The notes: generated from the sequence alone by a model not told the origin. A DNA stretch of 39,859 bases from Bigelowiella natans CCMP2755 (GCA_000320545.1 ADNK01002212.1:1-39859); one strand, 5' to 3'; positions 12,301-23,814 are shown, numbered from the stretch's first letter. A program made the numbers and translations.

Positions 12301-13102
12301 ATTCCCGATTTATTGCTTGAGGGATGTACACAGGCACAGCCTAGGTATGTAAATCACGGGTAAGAGTAGATGGCAGAAGTAGTATAGTATTGATCTGCTT
12401 GCTAGCTATTGATGCTATAGAAACAGTACGATAGTAGTGATAATGATGGTAGTAGTGATGGTAGTGTTTAGTTATATTGTATGAGGATGAAGAGGAGGGA
12501 GATACGCGAAGTTAATGTACTCGTATTCATCTCTTGGTAGGTAATATTTTGGTGCCGTAGTTCGTTGTTGTAAAAAGAGTAATATGAATACCTTCCGACT
12601 GTTCTACTGTAGTGATTGATGGGGATGATGACAAACTCCCCATCTTGGGCTGGGAAGTTATTGGGACCGCCTCGGTTGTTGTTGTTGTTGCTGTTCTCTC
12701 TGTCTTCTTCGTTGTTTCAATGTGAAACAATGAAATCGTTTGCGTTGTCCCGCTAGCCTCAACATTATCGTCATTCTGAGCATTCTGCGTTTGCCTCTTC
12801 TCCTCCATGTTCAACTTGTCACTAGTTCTTTGTTTATTCGTATAAGAGGTCACCACTTCCTGTGTCGACGTGCAGCGTTTGGCTAAATGGTGAAAGTACG
12901 CGGTAGCAATAGGAACAAGAGATAAAAATGAGAGGGATGGTGGAGATCTGCTTCATTACTGATAGTAGCTATTCAGAAGGCTGTAGTTTTCTGACTATCA
13001 GGAAGTACCTCTTTGTCGTGCTAACGATATCCGCGTCATCCTACGTCTACATCGCTTCTTAGACTTTCTTTGCTTCTTATTTTCTCCCAGTAGAAATTGC
13101 AT
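9367..13102 (-). CDS. Ten-exon gene, unknown function (basic N-terminus, coiled coil, disordered)
   Basis: Exons 13102-13009, 12855-12592, 12340-12254, 12051-11991, 11843-11741, 11522-11133, 10978-10677, 10436-10141, 9808-9661 and 9448-9367 join with matching phase at every junction into 1827 nt (608 residues plus stop). The protein starts with an Arg/Lys cluster (residues about 9-30) that could be a nuclear signal. A heptad-like Leu/Arg segment follows at about 160-192, split across exons 4 and 5. The rest is Ser/Thr/Asp-rich and looks disordered, with a hexa-Gly run in exon 7. I recognise no domain. Weak points: exon 5 also reads to a stop at 11723, exon 7 to a stop at 10631 and exon 8 to a stop at 10115, so this may be two or three adjacent genes (208-residue and 262-residue products each close in frame). 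Exon 2 has an alternative acceptor four bases upstream. The acceptor before the first ATG is strong, so further 5' exons are likely. Intron 3 contains a (CA)n run. Confidence 0.55.
12211..12238. repeat. (CA)n microsatellite within an intron
   Basis: Fourteen CA dinucleotides, lying inside intron 3 of the ten-exon model (GT on the coding strand). Confidence 0.95.
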
Positions 13103-14104
13103 CTAATAGTTTGAGAAGAGAGGATGGTCTGACGACAATCGCGTTTTCATCGTAACATACATCATTCTAGTTGTATTCTGTTGTATACAGGAAATTAATA
13201 GAATGTCTTTACCCAGATTGCCAACAAAGACTTCGAATCCCCAGTCAAACCAGATGACAATCAACGAATCATTAATCAACCCAATCATAGCAAAAAAGCA
13301 ACGAAAATGTGTGTCGTTGAAAGTGGAATTCGATGACACACAATATACAATCATTTTCGGGCTACCTTTCTTTTAGAACTATTTCCGTTCCTGTCTTGTC
13401 CAGCTCTCCTTTAGTAACAGAGAGTGCCTTATGTGAAAATCAACCTTCGGTCACGTAACCGCAACATACTTCTTACCCCCCATCTGGATCATCCTCCCAT
13501 TTGCTTTTTTTAATTCGAGATTCACGATTCTGCTTCAGTGAGTTCCTCATCAGAAAGGTACAATGTTGAAAAAAATGATTCGTATGGTTCTGCCCCCCTT
13601 CCCGCAATAAGAATTGATGGGGGGGGCACTGGCGTTAACTTGATCGGCTCGAAAAGCACGAGGAAATGATCACATTATTGATGTGATTTTCACGAAGCGA
13701 CATGTGATTCATTGAGTCGCATTTGGAAGAATCGCGTGCCTCTAAAAGGTCCACCAAGAACCACCACGAGCGACTTTCTCGTCATTATTTCCGAACCGAA
13801 GAAGGAATGTGCAGGAACGCTTGTCGTTTTGAATATGCGACAATGAAATTCTCTGACTGTAAAAACTGCCAGATAACAGAGTTTTACTTGTTCTCCTAGA
13901 AGGGAGGGAGGGACCAGGAACAAGAAGAAGCATCACGAAGCTGCATCAACGGCGCCCAATCCTCTTCTGGATCTTCTTCATTTGTTGTACTCGTACGGCC
14001 TAAAGAAAGAATCGGTGCCAGGAGGAGGAGGACACAACATTTTCTGAAACGGCGAACCCTCTTGCACTGCAGTTTGGCCCCGAGAAGCCAAGCTCTCGTA
14101 CATA
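13103..14104. other. Intergenic region between divergent genes, possible extra 5' exons
   Basis: This kilobase separates the minus-strand ten-exon gene from the plus-strand six-exon gene and probably holds both promoters. Two exon-like stretches occur on the minus strand: one after a pyrimidine-rich acceptor near 13906, open to about 13690, and one ending in a good GT donor near 13213. I could not join them in phase to the exon at 13102. A (C)n/(G)n pair sits near 13590-13627. Confidence 0.35.
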
Positions 14105-15250
14105 ATGGAATTCTTCAAGAATCAGGTCAAGAGTTTTGGAGCAAAGTCAAAAGACATCCCTGAAGGTAAAAAAAGTAAAAGCGTAATTTGAAGCACCTTT
14201 CTTTGTCATTATTTAGATTTCTTCCTCTTGTTATTTAGTAAATAGATAGCAGCCCACTCGTTGTACTCGTCGGCGAATGTTATTGTCAATTTTGTGTGAA
14301 GCAGCACTCACCGTTCGTATTTTTTCTTTCCTCAGCTATTCTTTTGTTTAATATCGGGGTCTGGGGTATATATGGCGGTCTCTTTGCCTTCTGTACAAGA
14401 TTTCAACCAGTTCGCACAATTGGTACATCCAATCAAGAATCTCTACGATTCTATTTGAATATAATAATGCTCGTGAGAGAAATAATTCCTGAACATTTTA
14501 GGTCGAACAAAGGCGGGGGAAGCTGGACGGAGATATCTTATTGTATGAGATGATTTAATATCAGTGACAGTGTGGATGAAATAATGCATATTGCTTTATA
14601 TAAGTTCCTAAAATATATTCCAGAATTGGCTGGGAAATCGATTCACTGCATTCGAGAAATACGTGATGGTGGGTGCAGAAAAGTTTGGAAAATGGGGCAT
14701 TGTTAAACCTATACCACGGTAGTAGATAAATAGAAGGAATTAGTAGCATAAACGTACTTCAACCACTGGAAGCTAAGTATATTCAATGTTTTGATATAAA
14801 TTACAGCATATTAAATCAAGCTCCAAAAGACTTTACCCTCAATCTAGCAGAGACTGCAGTACGAATTTTGCGACTACAATCTTTGCAATATTGCATTTGT
14901 CTTTTTTTCATATAACTTTCACGAATCGTTGTTAAAATTAAATGTATCCATATCTTCGCAAAGGCGGTCTACAACGTCACGTTTCCTTTCTGGTTCTACG
15001 TCATCGGAAAGGTAAAATAATCACTCCTATTTTCACGAACTTTTCAGTTCTTAGTAGAAATGATGATGTTTATCCCTTCCAACGAACACGTTCTTCTTTG
15101 TCACAGGGAATCGGAGGCTATTATCACAACAAATACAAGCTTGATGACGAGGTGGTCGCAAACAAGAATGTTGCGGATGCTGGTAACGAAGGTGTCAATT
15201 CCCAGCGGGATCTCTGTGTCGACACCGCTGAAGACATGTCGAACAAATGA
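14105..15250 (+). CDS. Six-exon gene for a small protein with one hydrophobic segment
   Basis: Exons 14105-14165, 14400-14422, 14624-14718, 14807-14858, 14964-15011 and 15107-15250 join in phase into 423 nt, giving 140 residues and a stop. Exon 2 is only 23 nt. A longer reading from an acceptor at 14335 is open and strongly hydrophobic but cannot be joined in phase to exon 3, whereas the acceptor after CTTCTGTACAAG fits both neighbours. The protein is Lys/Phe-rich at the N-terminus. It has a hydrophobic stretch at about residues 77-98 (AAVYNVTFPFWFYVIGKGIG), with glycines spaced as in packed membrane helices, then a charged C-terminal tail of about 40 residues. The organisation resembles small mitochondrial or ER membrane subunits, but I do not recognise the family. 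There is no clear presequence. Confidence 0.72.
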
Positions 15251-17507
15251 TGCGATTAGACGTGTGCTATGAACACAAATTCAGATTTGAAATGCAAAAT
15301 TGGAAGTTTCACATTGCATGTACTAGCTAGCTAGTGCATGCTTGCGCTGATCGTTGTGCCAACCATCATCATTGCCAAGGCAGCGTCGTCTCCACGCACA
15401 CAAACAGCTGATCGCATCGCGGCACACGCAGCTCGGTCAGCCCTGCAACAAATTTTGTGTTTGAGCGATTGCACAAGTGGGCGAATTGCGCAAGTGTTCC
15501 AGGAGAGCCAAAAAAGGTCGAAAATTCTGACAATTTCGGTGTGATCTGTGCCAGCTAGCCAGTGCGGTCACGCACGCTTGTAACAACGCTTGCACGATCA
15601 AAAAGTGAACCTGAAAACACCACGCTTGCTAGCTTGCTAGCTTGAGCACGTGACCATCCTGATGGACATGCACAGCCGGGAGCACCAGCTAGCCAGGCGT
15701 GACGAAAATGAGAAAGCTGCGAAATTTTGAGTTCAGTGACTTCGAATTTTTGCGTTTTTTTTTTCAGGCCTCAAATTTTGTCACAAATTGATCTCGCAGC
15801 TAGCAAGCACACTCGCAAAAATTGAGTTTTTTTTCTCGAACCAAGCCAAAACGTGTTTTTTTTTTTTTGCACAAAGTGTGCAGTGCTGCTGCATTGCTTC
15901 AGTTCTTGCAGGAAACGTGCAACAAAACCGTGAAAGTCCCGAGTTTCGCCCAGTTGTGCAGAAGCTTCAGCGCGCACTGGCGCAGTGAAAACCAAAAAAA
16001 ATGAGACACGCTGGCACGTTCGCACGCAGCTGGGATTTTTCGTGTGCATGCAATTGGCGTGTGCGCACGCGCTTGCGCACTCAAAACACTGCAACAGCGC
16101 TGCACATGTTGCTTGCAACTCTCACCAAACTTCTCGCATTTTTCGCAAAAACAGCGTTTTTGGCCTTCGAAAGTGACACGTTTTTGGTCGTCTCTGTCTG
16201 GCTGGACGTTGCTGGATTGCCACCACACATCTCGAAGAAAGAAAGAAACTTTGATGATTGACTGCAATGCCTCCAGCCATCATGGCTGAAAACAAGTGTT
16301 GAAACCAGCAATGAACAATGAACAATGAACAATGAACAATGATGGTGAACCACACTTCCAAAATCAGCACGGTGAAAACTTTGGTGAAAATCGGTGGAAC
16401 AAACAAACAAACAAACAAACGTGATGAAGAGCTGCACTTCCAAAGTGTTGAAGGAGAAGAAACAGTTGTGGCTGCCAGAGCAAATGAATCCGAGCCTGGC
16501 AGTCCGTGTGGTCACATTTTCATCGATGTGACTTCAAAGATTGAATGGGTATTTCTGACGTGGAACAACATCGAATGAAATGAAGTGACAAATGAATGAA
16601 ATATAATTTCAAATTTCACCAATGAACTTCGCCTTGTCCACCACAAGAAGAGTCCACCTGATTGTCTCAACAGATGTCGCAAAAAACCCAAATGATGTGT
16701 CTTTCTAGGTTTAGCCCTTGCGAAAAGGGTTGCAAGGTTGCACAGTCTCGATTCAGTGTTTGCCTCAAAGCCAACATCTCTTGGTTGCATGTGTTTATTG
16801 AAACTCCGGGATAATTAAAAGCTATGCGAAAATACATCCATTTTCATTCTGAGACTGAGGCAAAATCCTGTGATGGGAAATTTTTGTCCTGACATGCGAC
16901 AGACGACGTCGACAATCTCCTTCTCTGGAAAAAGACCTACAATTGAAGATATTCTTTAGGTAATCTTTCAGACATACGAGTCTCCTACGCAACACAGACA
17001 TCATGCTGTAAGACCGTCCTATGCTTTACATAAATATGGCTTCGAGGAAGTCGTAGGGCAAAATTAAGAATTAAATCATTCTCTTACAATCTGCATGATA
17101 CTGCATTTGCCATCAGAAAATTAAGAAAATAGCCTCTCATATATCCAGTCTTAGTGTAGTCTTATTTTAGAAATCGAGATGTCAAACAGCATTCATTTTG
17201 GTGCAAATATTACAAAATAACAAGTTTTTGATTGAATAATAGAGTAATCAGAATCCTAAGGGAGAAGAAATTAGGACTGAAAGACGGCGATTTGAGGGGT
17301 TTGTCAACCAGTTGCACCTCCACAACATCTACTTCAAATTACATCAGTGTACGCACCCCCCATTTTGTTCACTTACACAGTTTCCTCTTCATCATGAAAA
17401 CCTTGTGATTTAAAAGGGGTGTTATGCAACAGTAGGAGGAGATAGATCACAGGAGAGAATCTAAAATCACTTTATCTTGCAAACAGGTGAATACATCTGG
17501 ATAAAGT
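15251..17507. other. Gene-free region with island 3 and short tandem repeats
   Basis: The left part (15300-16700) has the palindrome-rich texture, with CTAG runs near 15321 and 15620 and oligo-T tracts. A heptanucleotide repeat AATGAAC occurs about four and a half times near 16309-16341, and (AAAC)n near 16400-16420. The right part (16800-17500) is AT-rich and plain, and should contain the promoter of the B12D-like gene at 17508. No exon chain was found on either strand. Confidence 0.5.
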
Positions 17508-17843
17508 ATGCTTTCCCGTGTTGCCCTTGCCGCCCGCTCTTCCGTTCGCCGTGCTCCTGTCCGCAAGATGGGACACTACGTTGACCCTAAGAACCCTAAG
17601 GCTGTCTGGCTTTCAGATGCGGGAGCTTACCCCGTTCTCATTGTTTGTGGCTTCGCTGGCGCTCTTTGCACTTACTGGAACTACAGACTCCTCACTTCTC
17701 AGCCTCGTATCGCCTGGACAAAAACCCGCCGAGGTAATTTGATGAAGGAGGAAGTTGAAGCTGCCACATCGTATTACAATCACCCTCTTCGTGAGCTTGG
17801 TAAGAAGAAGCATCGGTCATACATGGCGAAGATCGAGCAATAA
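17508..17843 (+). CDS. B12D/NDUFA4 (MLRQ)-like mitochondrial respiratory-chain subunit
   Basis: An intronless frame of 111 residues. The first 20 residues are rich in Arg, Ala and Ser with no acidic residue (MLSRVALAARSSVRRAPVRK), as in a mitochondrial presequence. One membrane segment follows at about 38-58 (from DAGAYP to WNYR). After it comes a Pro-x-hydrophobic-Trp-x-Lys-x-(Arg)-Arg segment (QPRIAWTKTRRGN) and a basic tail with YNHPLREL. A single helix followed by a P-x-V-x-W-x-K-type motif is the pattern of the B12D/NDUFA4 family, once assigned to complex I (MLRQ) and now placed in complex IV in animals. I infer a small inner-membrane subunit of the respiratory chain. Which complex it joins here cannot be told from sequence. 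The start codon is the only ATG that keeps the presequence. Codon use and clean boundaries make this a firm gene. Confidence 0.8.
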   Translation: MLSRVALAARSSVRRAPVRKMGHYVDPKNPKAVWLSDAGAYPVLIVCGFAGALCTYWNYRLLTSQPRIAWTKTRRGNLMKEEVEAATSYYNHPLRELGKKKHRSYMAKIEQ

Positions 17844-19390
17844 TTAAAAAATGCGATGGTAATGGGACCATTAAATTGAAGGCAAGGATATCCAACTGTC
17901 CGTCAGTCCTGTAAATGTCCACGTGAATTCATTTATCTATGGTCACTTCCAGAACAACAGCTGTTATCGCTAGGCTAGTCGATGTTGCAGGCTGGTCGAT
18001 GTTGTAGTAGCGCGTTCGAGATGCTGTGTAGAAGTGCTGGAGTGTGCCATGTTTTCATATATGTACGATCTTTATGAGATCATTCGTCGTCAGAAACTTT
18101 TCAAGCACTTACTTTAGTTGCTTCATAATTTTGTCATTCGGTTTGACATGAAATCCTCTGCGTGGTGTACACGTATACACGTACATAGACGCTTAGACGA
18201 GAATGTGCGCACGACATACCGCTACGTATACGACACACGGCAGCAACAATGTATCCAGAAGACATATATAACAGCAAGCGTTATTGCTTATGTTTTAACA
18301 TGCACGCAAACAATAAAGCACAAAGGATGTCGTGCATCAGATTGTGATATACTGCTAGCGTAGCTAGCTAGCAGCTAGCTAGCTAGTAGATAGCGCACAT
18401 GCATGCGACTTGATCACATTGTATCTAGTATCTAGACATCTAGACATGATGCATGTATAGCGACTTACTTGCAAAAGTAGTACTGTACATAGAACGCACA
18501 TGCATCGATCTAGTGTCGTAGTAGCTGCGCTTTTCATATTTTAGTAAACACAATGTCCGTATGCGACATTGACATGTGTACGTACTTATGTGTACGTGTG
18601 TACGTGTGTCGTAGCACGATGCGATGTATGCGTAGGCGTGTACATATGGACAGCTTACTAGGTTACACGACGTACATGACATTGCATGCTTGTCACGCAT
18701 ATACGCACATGATGAAATCGCATCATCTGTGGTGTAGTGAGTCATCGCGATCACACACGTGTGTGCGCATGCATAGCGCACTGCGCACACCACACACGCG
18801 TGTGTCATGCTGTTCATGCCACATCGTGCACATATGAGACGGATGTAATGAAATGTTTAAATTGTTTCAATGGTCATCCTAATGTAGCTGTGCAATGCAG
18901 CGGCTACAGCGCTTAAATTGTGTCTATTTGTTTCCTTGGTCACATGGCGCATGCATGAAAATGCATCCTGTTTTGTCGTGCCCATATAGTCGGACATCCT
19001 GTTTATGATCCTTGAAAAAGACACACATTGGTGCGTAGCAATAAGCCATGCATGATAGCTAGTCATCGTAGACATAATCGACCATGGCTAGATGGCTTGC
19101 AAGTGCTTCGCAATGTCACCGCACACCTGTACGTACATGCGCATACGATACACCTAGCTAGCTAGATGTGTGTGCAATGCATGTGACGGACGCCGCATGC
19201 TAGTATGCGCGTGCGTCGCTTGGGGCGAAGCAACACGTAGTGTAGGGAGCCAACCACCTCAATTTTGCGTTTACAAGCATGATCAAATCTTACTCAATGC
19301 TACGCCAATTGTTGATAAATAAGCCATGCACTGCGCATTTCTACATGGCCTATTTCGCATGTGCTAGCTGCCGTGTTTCTTGCAGCATCC
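17844..19390. other. Gene-free palindrome-rich island (island 4)
   Basis: Dense in CTAG (a run of about 30 bases at 18356-18390), TACGTA, CATG and CACACG/CGTGTG words. At 18740-18830 purine-pyrimidine alternation is nearly continuous, with GTGTGCGCATGCAT and GCACTGCGCACAC. It carries copy 2 of the 141-bp repeat. No gene can be supported. Confidence 0.55.
18835..18975 (-). repeat. 141-bp dispersed repeat, copy 2
   Basis: Direct copy of 6254-6394 with two substitutions. The minus-strand frame again encodes the shared peptide ending SYIRMTIETI; upstream of the repeat the two flanking frames are unrelated. Both copies lie inside palindrome-rich islands. Confidence 0.93.
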
Positions 19391-20445
19391 TCAATAGCCA
19401 GTATTTGTCAAAGATTTTGCCTGATGTTGCGCGAATACCATGATTGTCAACTTGAAATGTACTGATGCTCCATTTGCATGTACACATATCTATGTGGAAA
19501 CCGTCTAAATCGACGCATAAGACAAAGGAAACGTTGGGGGTAGAAAGACGGATAAGATGCATGAAGTTGAATTCTCACCAGCAACTGTATCTCATGAAGC
19601 AGCTGGACATGCTTCTCTTCAGGAGCTGAGAATAGAAAATAAATAAATAAGAGCTATGCGATGATAATTATTGAGGAAGGTATTTCAAACAAGAATTTAT
19701 CGATTTTTAAGCATATTTTGTAATATATTAGAGACAGTCGCTAATTTCGGTGGCACAATGCTCCTCCTCCTCCTCCTCCTACTACTACTCTCTTTACCAA
19801 CCTACTGCCAATATCGCTACTTTTTTCAGGGGATGTACGACGAGCACATGCTTGTTGCCCTGAGACAAATAAAGATACGAATGCATGACTTACGAAAATG
19901 TATTCGAAAGAAATAAACACAGGCTTCTTTCGAACAATAATGTACATGCTCAACACAGAGATTTAACTATATTCCATCGTAGGCTTGCGACATGTTTGTA
20001 ATGACAAATGCACGTAAGAACAGAGACAGACTAAGTATACAAGATAATAGACCACGGAAGGCATTGTCCGTTGATGTGTTACCACCTCCATAGCAGTTAC
20101 ATTATAACTTCCGTGTATTCAAACACGAAGGTTGGGGGTTACCTCATCATAGTAAATGCCTTGATCGGTTTTCGTTGCATGAAACTTATACTCGGCTATA
20201 CTGTTGAACTTCCCCATTCCACGCTACATGGTACAGTACAGGAGGGGAAGAAAGAGGAGAAGAGGGGAGGGAAAAGGAGGCATAAATATACAACAAATAA
20301 GATATATGTTGCAGCCATGCTACGACGCACTAACTAGTTCTATGAAAAGAAAATTCTTCTGCAGAACTTAATGCTCTCATCCCCAAAATATAAACACCAG
20401 CACTCACGCCTATGCACACATACACATTAAGATAATAATTATTTT

Positions 20446-20481
<36 letters not shown>

Positions 20482-20839
20482 TACTAAACATTATCAATAA
20501 TATATGAACACTCTTCATGTAAACCCCTTGTGTGTGTATAGTTGTCATTTCTTATTTAATTCCACAGGTAGCTTTGCATACAGCGTAGGTTGTTGTTAGC
20601 ACCTTTTCAGATCCGGTAGCAAGGCCTACCCAGTGCTTAGCTTGGAACTGAGTCACGTTCCATGTTCCCTATCATCATCATCATCATCAACAACAACAAC
20701 AACATCACGTGAATTAGTTGTTGCCGCTCAAACAATCAATGAACCAATCAATCATTGCATGTATGATATATAATGAGCGTGCGTGCGTGTGCGTGTGTTT
20801 GTGTGTGTAGACAGAAAGACGGAGAAGGAAAAGGGAGGA

Positions 20840-20887
<48 letters not shown>

Positions 20888-21518
20888 CGAGAAAGAGAGA
20901 AGGAGAGGAAGGTCTAGAAACACTCATATGGAAAAATCAGGGTTAGATGTGTGCATCCGAATACAGGTAACATGCAATTAATTCAGTGATAGAGGAAACA
21001 ACACCGTGGAACCCCAGCTTTCTCCAAACTGATATCCGACCTATGAAAGAAAATGAAGCAAAATAACAATAGGTGATGCAAATCCTTCTAATTATTTGAT
21101 ATGCGATCTTTGTGTGGGAGGAAAAGCCAGAAACATTGCCTATTCTTATGTGGCAGTGCGTGGATATCTTGCACTTCTTATCTTACACCTGCTACTATAT
21201 TCTGATTCGTAAAATTTAAAGTAGCATTTGCAGAATCTGCTGTATTACAATGACACTGCCTATAGCCGCCTTGAAATCTACCATTACATCCCATGCCTTC
21301 TGCATGACCCTGCAATTAAAGAGAAGACAAGGTTGCGGAGGGTTACTTATCAATAGCTATCGAAGATTTTTTTAAATCTAAAATGGTGTTCTTGATGGTG
21401 GTGCTGCATGTTCATGTTGCTTTGAAATCTGTTCACGAACGTTTTTGTTATCTTCCTTCCAAATTCTAGCACTTCGTGGATCAGCCTCGATCTCCATACA
21501 GCAGGACCTTCAACGGCA

Positions 21519-21554
<36 letters not shown>

Positions 21555-21780
21555 GTATATGTATAAAGAAAGATAAAACAAGACTGACTTTTTCACTTTG
21601 AATTACAACATCTTTGGGGCAGTTGTTATGTACTAACGAGGAGGGAGGAGGAGCACTGGTTAATGGGAATTTTGTTTTTATGATTTGTGAGATCAGTACG
21701 GCATGTGTACAGAACAGAACAGTACAGCGATAAAGAATCATACCAATTGCGGCCAATGTACACTGGGGTGTTGTCAACTC
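19391..21780 (-). CDS. Nine exons of an unrecognised gene (3' part)
   Basis: Exons 21780-21744, 21507-21437, 21309-21196, 21040-21005, 20647-20603, 20223-20143, 19859-19802, 19625-19579 and 19489-19391 join in phase (588 nt, 195 residues plus stop). Most have good pyrimidine tracts before AG. Readable stretches include AVWRSRLIHEVLEFGRKI, FGESWGSTFQAKHWVGLATG, FNSIAEYKFHATKTDQGIYY and KHVLVVHPLKKVAILAV. The last two run into a predicted amphipathic helix. I do not recognise the family. Alternative: using the stronger donor at 21188, exon 3 continues into exon 4 in another frame and stops at 20943, which would make two genes. The 5' end is not determined; the acceptor at 21781 is in phase 0, so an upstream exon must exist. 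It might be the profilin-like exons at 24 kb. Introns carry (CA)n and (GA)n repeats at 20449-20476, 20844-20881 and 21519-21553. Confidence 0.45.
20449..20476. repeat. (CA)n microsatellite
   Basis: Fourteen CA units in AT-rich DNA, inside a predicted intron of the 19.4-21.8 kb gene. Confidence 0.95.
20844..20881. repeat. (GA)n microsatellite
   Basis: About nineteen GA units embedded in a longer purine-rich stretch (20810-20910), again inside a predicted intron. Confidence 0.95.
21519..21553. repeat. (CA)n microsatellite next to a splice acceptor
   Basis: On the coding (minus) strand this (GT)n run ends 12 bases before the predicted exon at 21507, taking the place of a polypyrimidine tract. 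Confidence 0.95.
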
Positions 21781-21905
21781 CTAGTAACATCAGAAGTGGT
21801 GTAGCATAAAGGAAAACACGTCGGAAACAATACGTTTCTATGCACTCCTCATCGAGCGGATACCCACCGCTTATACGTTTGAAGGGCTCCTCCACGAGTA
21901 ATTAT

Positions 21906-22043
21906 CATCATCGTAATCATCATCATCATCATCATCATCATCTCATCATCATCATCTCATCATTTTCATCATCATTTAAACCAATTCAAACATTACAACA
22001 CTTCTACCGCTACAGCTGCTATTTTTTATGTTTTCTTCCTCTT

Positions 22044-22073
<30 letters not shown>
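21906..22073. repeat. (ATC)n and (TTC)n microsatellites
   Basis: Interrupted (ATC)n at 21906-21951 and pure (TTC)n at about 22037-22073. Frames through them encode poly-His or poly-Leu and are not genes. Confidence 0.9.
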
Positions 22074-22074
<1 letters not shown>

Positions 22075-22722
22075 TACCTTTATAACCAAGCAATAGTGGC
22101 CCTTCACTTTGACACCGAACCAAATCTAAACCATAATCGTACACCACTTATGATTAGTCTTCTCTGCTCTGCCCTCACCATATTTAGTGAGAGTAAAAAA
22201 GGAAAGAGATTCCTTGAGCGTTATCTTTTTGAGGTGTTCCCTTTCTCTGTGTGGTTGAACCGACATCTATGCTTATCACTACCGTGTTTTCTGTATCCAA
22301 GACCTCCAATCTATCCTCACTATTACAAAGTAGGACAACAAGACATACTCAATCATGTAGCAATGAAGAACAACCCGCCAACGGCTTGCACGTACTTTCA
22401 TTAAACACAAAACACTCATACGCATCATTATCATTATCGTCATCATACCAATCGACAGCAATAATAACCAGGAACAATGGTAGGTTTAAGCTTAGGATAG
22501 TTAAAATGGTGTTGTTAATTATTCGTGCACACATGCAAAAATGCATAATGTATGGTGCCTCTATATGTTCCTACAGGGGCTCTATTCCTTCGTATTTCTC
22601 CCTCTGAGCGTCATTTAAATACTGTATAAAGAATGTAACAAAGAGAATTAATCATCGATATCTTATTCCCTAACTATCTTGTCAACACCATCAACTTTTA
22701 ACTACCATCTCAAAAATATCCA

Positions 22723-22960
<238 letters not shown>

Positions 22961-23777
22961 ACTCTCTTTGTGTGTGTGCTCGCGTAGGAAGGCAAAACGT
23001 TTCTGCAATCAATAAATCAATAAATTAATGTACATCAAGAGGATTTATCTTCTTCTTTTCGTCCCCATCTTCATCCCCTTTTTTATCTCCTTTCTCTTTT
23101 AGATCTTCCTAAATACGTGTTTTCCATGCACATATCGGAGACAAGGTGAATAATATGAAACAGACATTTTATCAATAACGTTACATCCCCAATCTGCTTC
23201 CCCTAATATTGTATGTGTACGTGCGAGTATGCGTGCATTTAAATTCGTTTCTCCCTCCACGACTATTAATTTGTCATATTGGAATCATTCGTTGATAAGG
23301 TATTTATAGTACATATTGTTTAGATTTCTGTACTTGAAACCGCTAACTTTCGTCATAGGTCATCACATTGGATGGTAAATTGTTCATCCCCTTCCCCACA
23401 CATCTATCTATGACTCCTTTCATTCAAAGCACCTTGACTTCCTTATGAGATCTTGGATCGATACGATTCACCATCAAAAAGGACTAAGTATTACGCTTCG
23501 AATTACTGAAGCTGAAGTCTTATTTCCAGCAGTACTTCATTCGTATTGGTGGTGAAGATATTCATAGAAATGTAACGAACAACTATCTACACAAAACAGC
23601 CATGTGTCTATGTTGTGGAGAACATCATCATCTTTTGATTTTTTTTAGTAGTACGTTCCCGCCACATGTCAGTACACATCCATCCTAACCAAATGGTGAT
23701 GAGCTTTAATATGGTGAAAGATTCAGCACGCATTCTAGAAATGCAAGTAGAAAAGAGGCAGGTGATGGGGAAAAGGG

Positions 23778-23814
23778 GGGGGGGGGGGGGAGGGGACAAG
23801 GTAGTTTCCAAACA

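Noticed and set aside
13204-13376. Plus-strand 57-codon frame from an ATG
   Set aside because: Short, overlaps an equally open minus-strand stretch, and neither could be joined to a neighbouring gene; left unresolved.
14336-14553. Hydrophobic frame as exon 2 of the six-exon gene
   Set aside because: Its only good donor (GTACAT at 14423) leaves the wrong phase for exon 3; the 23-nt exon fits both sides.
21626-21895. Minus-strand frame starting EEPFKRISGGYPLDEE
   Set aside because: It begins without an ATG and without an acceptor (the upstream DNA is a (GAT)n repeat). A better exon, 21780-21744, starts inside it in another frame after a good pyrimidine tract.
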